Origin: Xenococcus sp039190385
Lineage (GTDB): Bacteria > Cyanobacteriota > Cyanobacteriia > Cyanobacteriales > Xenococcaceae
Reading direction: 5' to 3'
Assembly (NCBI GenBank): GCA_039190385.1
Contig: JBCCYD010000410.1
Coordinates: 1-5,633, forward strand
DNA length: 5,633 bases
Under the pieces are notes generated by a model. That model had not been told where the DNA came from. It made no database searches and worked only from the letters and a program-made list of their open reading frames with translations. Shown in pieces: positions 1-4,328 of the stretch. How positions within the stretch are numbered: position 1 is the first letter of the stretch; each line of letters opens with the position of its first letter. Made by a program: the position numbers and the translations under genes.

Positions 1-940
1 CATTGACATTCCCATTAGGCAAAATTGTTCCAATTAATTTTGCACCAGTTAATTTAACCATGATTTTTTTACCAAAGCCGATTTTAGCCCCAGTTAAATC
101 TGCACCACTCAAGTCTGCACCACTCAAGTCTGCACCAATGAGATTAGCTTCTTGTAAGTTAGCATTTTTGAGATTGGCACCCAATAAGTTCGCCCGAAAC
201 AAATTAGCACCCTTTAAATTAGCATCTTCGAGCACAATTTTATGTAAGAAACCATCGGTCAAATCGGCATGGGAAAGATTGGCTTGTCTTAGATTTCTCC
301 CCGACAAGTCTTTTTCCTTGAGGTTCGCCCCACTCATATCTGCCCCAGTTAGGTCTTTATAGTAGGGTCTATAGTGAGAATTTTTACCATTGCTTGAAGG
401 ATTAGCGTTTCTAGAAGAATTTCTGCTGTTACTGTAATAACTACCATTGCTGCTAGCAGTTTTCCCTTTGTTAGTAGAACCATTAGTATTACTGCCAGAA
501 GCATTGCCATTACTTGTCGTCGTGTTTCTGCCATTGCTGTAATAACTACGATTGCTAGTGCTCCTGCTATTACTATAGGAAGAAGAGTTATTTTGTTGAT
601 AATAACCAGAATAGGAATAAGCAGCGCGACGTCCTGAATAAGAAGGTTCTCTCTGACGTTGTTGACTTTGAGTAGATTGAGTCCTTTGACGAGAAGATTG
701 AGATTTGGTTGCAGAAGCCGAGACAGTTTTCTCTTTGTATCGCGATCGCAGAAAATCCCGAGCTTGATTAATCTCTTTTAACTTAGCTTCTGATTTTTCA
801 ATCAATCTTTGATTATCCTGAGGAAGACGATCTGGATGCCAAATAAATACCAAGTCTTTGTAAGCTTGGTTAATATCATCAAGGGTCGCACCTGGCTCCA
901 ATCCTAAGATCTTATAGTATTTCTCTAAGTTTTGAATCAC
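1..940 (-). CDS. J-domain / pentapeptide-repeat fusion protein (3' end beyond window)
   Basis: The reading frame is open from a GTG at 940 to the left edge, giving 313 codons. GTG is chosen because AGGA (complement of 952-955) lies about 11 nt upstream, an in-frame TAA lies ten codons further upstream, and the J-domain begins at once. Residues 7-68 form a J-domain (starts KYYKILGLEPGA; HPD at 35-37, the motif that stimulates DnaK/Hsp70 ATPase; KEINQARDFL in the last helix). Residues 72-192 are low-complexity Ser/Asn/Tyr/Gln/Arg with no predicted membrane segment. Residues 196-285 are A(D/N)LxX pentapeptide repeats, about 18 units, expected to fold as a right-handed beta-helix. The last visible residues, LIGTILPNGNVN, resemble the usual C-terminal tail of such domains, so the stop is probably only a few codons outside. 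Inferred role: a soluble Hsp70 co-chaperone whose pentapeptide helix selects a client or surface. The client is unknown. No G/F region or zinc finger is seen, so it is not canonical DnaJ. Confidence 0.9.
   Translation of the reverse strand, partial: MIQNLEKYYKILGLEPGATLDDINQAYKDLVFIWHPDRLPQDNQRLIEKSEAKLKEINQARDFLRSRYKEKTVSASATKSQSSRQRTQSTQSQQRQREPSYSGRRAAYSYSGYYQQNNSSSYSNSRSTSNRSYYSNGRNTTTSNGNASGSNTNGSTNKGKTASSNGSYYSNSRNSSRNANPSSNGKNSHYRPYYKDLTGADMSGANLKEKDLSGRNLRQANLSHADLTDGFLHKIVLEDANLKGANLFRANLLGANLKNANLQEANLIGADLSGADLSGADLTGAKIGFGKKIMVKLTGAKLIGTILPNGNVN
101..130 (-). repeat. Perfect 2 x 15 bp tandem repeat inside the pentapeptide domain
   Basis: Positions 101-115 and 116-130 are identical (TGCACCACTCAAGTC on the plus strand), and a third copy begins at 131-137. 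On the coding strand each unit encodes one ADLSG pentapeptide. The preceding and following pentapeptides have diverged at synonymous sites, so this pair looks like a recent unit duplication by slippage or unequal recombination. Confidence 0.85.
419..556 (-). repeat. Imperfect 33 bp repeat pair in the linker of the J-domain fusion
   Basis: Positions 524-556 and 419-451 encode SNRSYYSNGRN (residues 129-139) and SNGSYYSNSRN (residues 164-174). They match at 28 of 33 bases and lie 105 bp (35 codons) apart. The pattern suggests that the Ser/Asn/Tyr linker grew by internal duplication. The shared SYYSN core makes a low-complexity, probably disordered spacer likely. Confidence 0.7.
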
Positions 941-999
941 TATAGCAATTTTCCTAAGTATAATTATCGTTTAATAAGACAAGTATTGTTCCCTTGATC

Positions 1000-1027
1000 A
1001 GTATCTTAACATGAATTAAACTGTCAA
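1000..1027 (-). promoter_or_regulatory. Candidate sigma70-type promoter for the J-domain fusion gene
   Basis: Read on the minus strand there is a perfect TTGACA (-35, complement of 1022-1027), a 16 bp spacer and GATACT (-10, complement of 1000-1005; 4 of 6 matches to TATAAT). The expected start near 993 would leave a leader of about 50 nt before the AGGA and the GTG at 940. This is the best-looking promoter in the window, but it is predicted from sequence only. Confidence 0.5.
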
Positions 1028-1255
1028 AAATAACTATGAGGTTATTACTGTTAGGGAATAATTATAGAAATTATAGCTTTGACTTATAAGATAATGAGCC
1101 AGGGATATTTTCGTGGCTAAATCGGGAAAAAATTATTAGTTCTTATATTTATGTGATAATTATGGGCGAATTTCCCTAACATTTACTTACAAATAGTTAC
1201 AAAAAAGCAACATTTAAAATCAATAACTCATGTTTCTAACCTGAATTTTTACCTT

Positions 1256-1284
1256 TTGTTAAGAAAATTGCGTTAAGATAATAT
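1256..1284 (+). promoter_or_regulatory. Weak candidate promoter for the Rof-like gene
   Basis: TTGTTA (1256-1261) and TAATAT (1279-1284) are separated by 17 bp. Each matches four of six consensus positions. A start near 1291 would give a leader of about 115 nt that includes the small hairpin at 1343-1395. The surrounding DNA is very AT-rich, so a chance match is quite possible. Confidence 0.28.
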
Positions 1285-1407
1285 TGGATTGATTGGGTGT
1301 AGAAAACTCTTGTCTTTACTCTTTTCTGTAAGGAAATTTTTGGTAATTTCAAGACAATTTTTGAGATCTTCATTGATTTTTGTCAAAAAAATTACTGGGT
1401 AACGATA

Positions 1408-1632
1408 ATGAATGACGATACGCCCGCAAGCTGTGATTTATACGATTATTTATCGGCGATCGCGAATCACAAAAAAGAATGTTGCTTAACTTATCTTAAT
1501 GAAGAAGGTCAGTTTGCCGAAGTTCAAGGTCAAATAATCGAAATTTATGATGCTAATGGCTCTGACTGGTGCAAAGTTAGCGATGGCTCAAGAATTCGTC
1601 TCGACAGAATTGAAGAAATTGCTCAAAGTTAA
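1408..1632 (+). CDS. Small acidic Rof/YaeO-like (Rho-binding antiterminator family) protein
   Basis: The product has 74 residues. The N-terminus (MNDDTPASCDLYDYLSAIAN) aligns by eye with E. coli Rof, which begins MNDTYQPINCDDYDNLELAC. Shared features are the C-D-x-Y-D block (residues 9-13), a hydrophobic segment after K22-K23 (CCLTYL), a Gly-containing turn (EEGQ, 32-35), a second strand pair at 39-57, and the closing (L/I)RLD(R/K)I block at 63-68. Length and net charge (about 15 acidic versus 6 basic residues) also suit Rof, a small acidic Sm-like barrel that binds Rho near its RNA site. Cyanobacteria are reported to lack Rho, so antitermination through Rho is doubtful here and the real partner is unknown. 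No clear Shine-Dalgarno precedes ATG 1408. The ABC ATPase gene follows 60 bp downstream on the same strand and may be co-transcribed. The family call rests on remembered sequence, not a search. Confidence 0.68.
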   Translation: MNDDTPASCDLYDYLSAIANHKKECCLTYLNEEGQFAEVQGQIIEIYDANGSDWCKVSDGSRIRLDRIEEIAQS

Positions 1633-1667
1633 ATGAGTAATGAGTAATGAGTAAGGAGTAAGGAGTA
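1633..1667 (+). repeat. Heptanucleotide tandem repeat, 5 copies
   Basis: Three copies of ATGAGTA (1633-1653) are followed by two of AGGAGTA (1654-1667), beginning at the base after the stop codon of the Rof-like gene. Heptameric short tandem repeats of this type are widespread in intergenic DNA of many cyanobacteria. The AGGAG within copies four and five looks like a Shine-Dalgarno sequence but lies about 27-35 nt before the ABC start codon, which is too far to serve it directly. Confidence 0.85.
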
Positions 1668-1676
1668 AAAACTGCT

Positions 1677-1702
1677 CAATGTTTAATGGTCAATGATTAA
1701 TG
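1677..1702 (+). repeat. Degenerate 12 bp direct repeat spanning the ABC start codon
   Basis: CAATGTTTAATG (1677-1688) and CAATGATTAATG (1691-1702) differ at one base. The second copy supplies ATG 1693, so the start codon and first codons of the ATPase lie in repeat-derived sequence. It directly follows the heptamer array and was probably part of the same expandable tract. Confidence 0.6.
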
Positions 1703-2625
1703 CGATCGCAACTTATGGCTTAACGAAAAAGTTTGAAGATCAGATTGCGGTGAATGAAGTTGACCTAGAGATTCGAGCTGGGGAAGTTTTTGGTTTAATT
1801 GGGGCAAATGGTGCAGGAAAAACGACGCTAATTAGAATGTTGGCCGCGGCCGAGGAACCAAGTTGTGGAGAGATTTATTTAAATGGCGATCGCTTGCTTT
1901 TAGATAACAGTAGTTCTTTGCTCAAACAACGCATTGGTTATCTTCCCGATGATTATCCTTTATATGATGAACTGACAGTTTGGGATTATCTTGATTACTT
2001 TGCCAGACTATATCGTTTGAGTCCGAATCGTCGTCGTCGTCGCCTTTATGAAGTATTAGAATTAATCAAATTAGAACATAAGCGCCAAAGCAAGATTGCC
2101 ACTCTTTCTCGGGGCATGAGACAAAGATTGAGTTTAGCCAGAACGATTATTCACGAACCAATGATTTTATTGTTGGATGAACCCGTATCTGGTTTAGATC
2201 CGATCGCAAGGATGCAGTTTCGCGAAATTATTAAGGTTCTACAGGAAGCAGGGATGACAGTGTTAATTTCTTCCCATGTGTTGAGTGATTTGGCCGAACT
2301 ATGTACTTCTATCGGCATTATGGAATTTGGTTTCCTAGTTGAAACAGCATCTCTGGCAGATATTTATGCTCGTTTATCCAATCAATATCTGATTATTAAT
2401 ATTTTAGGGGACTTGGAAGAATTGAAAAAAGAACTGAGAACTAATTCTTTGGTAACAGGATGGGAAGAGATTATCGGGAAAAATAGCCTTAAAGTTGGGT
2501 TTTCTGGGCAAGAAGCCGACCGAGTGGAGTTATTGCGATCGCTTGTGGCATCAGGAATTTCTATTCTAGAATTTACTTATGCCCAAGAAGATTTAGAAGA
2601 GATTTTTTTAAAGTATCAATTATGA
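1693..2625 (+). CDS. ABC-2-type transporter ATP-binding protein (orphan)
   Basis: The 310-residue product is a single ABC ATPase plus a C-terminal extension. Visible motifs are Walker A GANGAGKTT (37-45), a Q-loop region IGYLPDDYPLY (81-91) with Asp where Gln is usual, the signature LSRGMRQRL (138-146), Walker B ILLLDEP (158-164), the D-loop SGLD (166-169) and the H-loop His195. The LPD/LPE Q-loop and the LSxGMRQR signature are typical of the NatA/CcmA/GldA-like group that drives ABC-2 export permeases. Residues 215-310 match the accessory domain often found after such ATPases. A run of five Arg (113-117, CGT repeat) precedes the helical-domain helix. ATG 1693 is the only sensible start because TAA at 1684-1686 closes the frame upstream. 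No Shine-Dalgarno lies at normal distance. No permease is present: the next gene is convergent petD. The substrate cannot be inferred. All catalytic residues are present, so the enzyme should be active. Confidence 0.92.
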   Translation: MINAIATYGLTKKFEDQIAVNEVDLEIRAGEVFGLIGANGAGKTTLIRMLAAAEEPSCGEIYLNGDRLLLDNSSSLLKQRIGYLPDDYPLYDELTVWDYLDYFARLYRLSPNRRRRRLYEVLELIKLEHKRQSKIATLSRGMRQRLSLARTIIHEPMILLLDEPVSGLDPIARMQFREIIKVLQEAGMTVLISSHVLSDLAELCTSIGIMEFGFLVETASLADIYARLSNQYLIINILGDLEELKKELRTNSLVTGWEEIIGKNSLKVGFSGQEADRVELLRSLVASGISILEFTYAQEDLEEIFLKYQL

Positions 2626-2649
2626 AATTTTAGATTTCGTTCCTATGAA

Positions 2650-2688
2650 TAACGCTTGCGATTTTAATCAAGTTAATCACAAGCGTTA
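2650..2688. terminator. Hairpin between convergent ABC ATPase and petD genes, probable bidirectional terminator
   Basis: TAACGCTTGCGATT (2650-2663) pairs with AATCACAAGCGTTA (2675-2688), giving 14 positions with one C/A mismatch and an 11 nt loop. It lies 25 bp after the ATPase stop and 36 bp after the petD stop, so it can end transcripts from both sides. Neither flank has a long uninterrupted T-run (only TTTT at 2693-2696 on the plus strand), so efficiency is uncertain. Confidence 0.6.
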
Positions 2689-2723
2689 AAGTATTTTCTA
2701 AAAGAGTAGTTGCCAGAAGATTT

Positions 2724-3206
2724 TTAGAATAAACCTAGAGTCAAAGATTCATCAATAGGCATAGCTGCACCAATTCCCAACCAGATAGTAACCAAAGTAC
2801 CGAAAATAAATACAGTAGTAGCTACAGGACGGCGGAAGGGGTTTTGGAATTTGTTAACACTTTCAATGAAAGGAATCATCATTAAACCTAAAGGTATTGC
2901 CCCTTGCATAGCAATTCCCAGCAGCTTGTTAGGAATAACACGTAAGATTTGGAAAGAAGGATATAAATACCATTCAGGTAAAATCTCCAAGGGTGTGGCA
3001 AAAGGATCGGAAGGCTCACCGATTAGAGCAGGATCTAGTACGGCTAAACCGACTACCAAACCGATGGTTCCCAAAATTACAATGGGGAAAACATATAATA
3101 GATCGTTTGGCCAAGCGGGTTCACCATAATAGTTATGGCCCATCCCTTGGGCTAGCTTGGCACGTAATGAGGGATCGCTAAGATCGGGTTTTTTTAAAGT
3201 GGACAT
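2724..3206 (-). CDS. petD: Cytochrome b6f complex subunit IV
   Basis: This 160-residue thylakoid membrane protein matches the normal length of cyanobacterial subunit IV. With PetB it corresponds to a split cytochrome b and helps form the plastoquinol-oxidation (Qo) site. The sequence starts MSTLKKPDLSDPSLRAKLAQ, as in the family. It has three membrane helices at about 37-57, 95-114 and 127-149, and the diagnostic PEWY motif of the Qo site at 77-80. The long loop before PEWY (SDPFATPLEIL) is also conserved. Translation starts at ATG 3206 with a strong AAGGAGA (complement of 3212-3218) five bases upstream. It is the second gene of a petB-petD operon, 145 bp after petB. It ends in front of the shared hairpin at 2650-2688. 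No missing or unusual residues were seen. Confidence 0.98.
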   Translation of the reverse strand: MSTLKKPDLSDPSLRAKLAQGMGHNYYGEPAWPNDLLYVFPIVILGTIGLVVGLAVLDPALIGEPSDPFATPLEILPEWYLYPSFQILRVIPNKLLGIAMQGAIPLGLMMIPFIESVNKFQNPFRRPVATTVFIFGTLVTIWLGIGAAMPIDESLTLGLF

Positions 3207-3211
3207 TGGTT

Positions 3212-3250
3212 TCTCCTTAATCGACTCAGAGTCAGCAGATTAGATTGCTG
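3212..3250 (-). promoter_or_regulatory. petD ribosome-binding site preceded by two small dyads
   Basis: On the minus strand the order is CAGCA-8 nt-TGCTG (complement of 3233-3250), then GACTC-T-GAGTC (complement of 3223-3233), then AAGGAGA (complement of 3212-3218). The two dyads share one base. The first can form a five-pair hairpin with an 8 nt loop in the petB-petD intergenic RNA; the second is an 11 bp odd palindrome better suited to protein binding or to an alternative pairing. They could affect petD translation or dicistronic mRNA processing. The Shine-Dalgarno itself is clear; the role of the dyads is a guess. Confidence 0.5.
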
Positions 3251-3351
3251 GGTTGAGTTAAACTAATTTGTAGATTGAGATCTGGATTAACGATTCTAAA
3301 ATCTATGTTAAATGATAAAGTTATTAACTGACTAACAACTAAGATATCACT

Positions 3352-4020
3352 TTACAAGGGACCAGAAATACCTTGTTTCCGAATCATCAAGAAATGAGCT
3401 AGCATAAATACTACCATTAACCAGGGTAAGACGAAGGTATGTAAGCTATAGAAGCGAGTTAGAGTAGATTGACCAACACTAACACCACCACGTAGTAGCT
3501 CAACCATCTGATCGCCTACGACGGGGATAGCTGCGGGCACACCGGATACAATTTTAACAGCCCAGTAACCAACTTGGTCCCAGGGAAGAGAGTATCCAGT
3601 TACCCCAAAACTAACAGTAATGACGGCCATTGTCACACCAGCTATCCAAGTTAACTCACGGGGTTTTTTGAAGCCTCCAGTGAGATAAACACGGAAAACA
3701 TGCAAGATCATCATTAGAACCATCATGCTTGCAGACCAGCGATGAACGGAACGAATTAGCCAACCGAATTTAACTTCATTCATGATGTATTCTACTGACG
3801 CAAACGCATCCGTTACAGTAGGTTTGTAGTAGAAAGTCATGCAAAAACCAGTAGCAAACTGGATTAGGAAGCAAACAAAGGTGATACCGCCCAAGCAATA
3901 AAAGATATTAACATGGGGAGGTACATACTTACTAGAAATATCGTCGGAAATTGCTCCAACTTCTAGACGTTCATCAAACCATTGATAAACTTTGGAATCT
4001 GTTACTTGTTTCGAAAACAT
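3352..4020 (-). CDS. petB: Cytochrome b6
   Basis: This is the 222-residue haem-bearing core subunit of the cytochrome b6f complex, which transfers electrons from plastoquinol towards plastocyanin or cytochrome c6 and works in cyclic flow in the thylakoid membrane. The haem b ligands are visible as two pairs: His93 and His194, and His107 and His209 (86/187 and 100/202 in the chloroplast numbering, which is seven shorter). Cys42 corresponds to the Cys that binds the extra haem c-n (c-i). Four membrane helices lie at about 37-61, 86-111, 123-143 and 190-213. Conserved blocks include SSKYVPPHVNIFYCLGG (29-45) and GYSLPWDQVGYWAVKIVSG (142-160). The start MFSKQVTDSKVYQWF matches the cyanobacterial form. 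No clear Shine-Dalgarno precedes ATG 4020, unlike petD. It is first in the petB-petD operon and divergent from ctpA. Confidence 0.98.
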   Translation of the reverse strand: MFSKQVTDSKVYQWFDERLEVGAISDDISSKYVPPHVNIFYCLGGITFVCFLIQFATGFCMTFYYKPTVTDAFASVEYIMNEVKFGWLIRSVHRWSASMMVLMMILHVFRVYLTGGFKKPRELTWIAGVTMAVITVSFGVTGYSLPWDQVGYWAVKIVSGVPAAIPVVGDQMVELLRGGVSVGQSTLTRFYSLHTFVLPWLMVVFMLAHFLMIRKQGISGPL

Positions 4021-4188
4021 GAACTAAATTAACTGAATAATTAACGAAAGGCTAGCTATGAATATTTAGACCTTTAAAAAATGTAACATAGCTTTAAGCT
4101 GCAATGCTGACTAAGTTAGAGGAAGCTCCATTGTTTTTGGAGGCCACTCCCTGCCTATTGATCGCAGAATCTATTGAAGAATATTCTC

Positions 4189-4233
4189 TCATACTAGATG
4201 ACCAAGTAGTAGGGATTGGGGAATCTAGTATGA
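4189..4233. repeat. 11 bp perfect inverted repeat (hairpin or operator) between petB and ctpA
   Basis: TCATACTAGAT (4189-4199) is the exact reverse complement of ATCTAGTATGA (4223-4233), with a 23 nt spacer. The stem can continue inside: CCAA (4202-4205) pairs with TTGG (4216-4219) after a small internal loop, leaving a 10 nt apical loop. It lies about 170 bp before petB and 95 bp before ctpA. There is no adjacent T-run, so a terminator is unlikely; a regulator-binding dyad or leader-RNA structure is more plausible. Confidence 0.7.
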
Positions 4234-4262
4234 ATTTTGGTACAGATTTTTGTAACAATTGA

Positions 4263-4291
4263 TTAAGTTTTTTTTAAAATAAACTTATAAG
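4263..4291 (+). promoter_or_regulatory. Weak candidate promoter for ctpA
   Basis: TATAAG (4286-4291) is a good -10 (5 of 6), with a poor -35 TTAAGT (4263-4268) 17 bp upstream. Transcription would start near 4298, leaving a leader of about 30 nt before ATG 4329. Many cyanobacterial promoters depend mainly on the -10, so the element is reasonable but unproven. Confidence 0.35.
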
Positions 4292-4328
4292 ATAAGGTAA
4301 GGTCTCCTAAATCCTATTGTTGATACTT

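Larger units (their letters stand above)
941..1407. other. Divergent AT-rich intergenic region, no gene seen
   Basis: This 467 bp separates the divergent J-domain fusion and Rof-like genes. It has stops in all frames and no convincing ORF or RNA gene. It holds the minus-strand candidate promoter at 1000-1027 and a weaker plus-strand candidate at 1256-1284. Small inverted repeats are present: AGCCA/TGGCT (1097-1101 with 1114-1118), and GTAATTT/AAATTAC with an inner GACAA/TTGTC (1343-1395). The last could fold in the leader of the Rof-like gene just upstream of its start codon. None has a following T-run typical of a terminator. Confidence 0.6.
742..2542. repeat. Five perfect HIP1 palindromes (GCGATCGC)
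   Basis: Perfect copies occur at 742-749, 1456-1463, 1702-1709, 1886-1893 and 2535-2542, all inside coding sequence. About 0.1 copy would be expected by chance in 5.6 kb of random sequence. HIP1 is a highly over-represented octamer in many cyanobacterial genomes, so this supports the taxonomic call. None lies in petB, petD or ctpA; near misses occur in ctpA (CGATCGCG near 4880, GCGATCGA near 5523). Confidence 0.9.
4021..4328. promoter_or_regulatory. Divergent petB / ctpA control region
   Basis: These 308 bp hold no ORF. They must carry the petB-petD promoter (minus strand) and probably the ctpA promoter (plus strand). The main structural feature is the 11 bp inverted repeat at 4189-4233. Nearer petB, CTCCA (4126-4130), TGGAG (4138-4142) and CTCC (4147-4150) allow two mutually exclusive short hairpins in a petB leader. 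An eight-T run at 4268-4275 sits in the ctpA promoter zone. I could not pick a convincing petB -35/-10 pair. A weak TTACAA-17-CATACT match on the minus strand would put the -10 inside the inverted repeat. Confidence 0.55.

Noticed and set aside
81..89. ABC Q-loop lacking Gln (positions are residues of the 1693-2625 product)
   Set aside because: Asp or Glu in the IGYLP(D/E) context is common in the ABC-2 export ATPase group, so this is not a sign of inactivation.
3..362. Plus-strand 119-codon open frame rich in repeated Ser-Ala-Pro-Leu-Lys
   Set aside because: It is the antisense of the pentapeptide-repeat domain. The periodic codons on the minus strand keep the opposite frame open, and it has no start signal.
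349..534. Minus-strand 61-codon frame with hydrophobic residues
   Set aside because: It lies in another frame inside the linker of the J-domain fusion gene, where AGT/AAT/TAT-type codons read as hydrophobic residues. The GTG-started frame covers the same bases with clear domains on both sides.
1050..1180. 9 bp inverted repeat GTTAGGGAA / TTCCCTAAC bounding 131 bp, like a small MITE
   Set aside because: One 9 bp inverted match is expected about once in an AT-rich region this size. There is no convincing target-site duplication and no extension of the arms.
2851..3181. Two plus-strand frames of 92 and 62 codons (2851-3129, 2993-3181)
   Set aside because: Both are antisense to petD, which is unmistakable. 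Neither resembles a known protein.
4240..4270. RpaB (HLR1)-like or NtcA-like site upstream of ctpA
   Set aside because: Only one half-site (GTTACAAA on the minus strand) fits HLR1 and the second half matches 5 of 8 positions. No GTA-N8-TAC is present.
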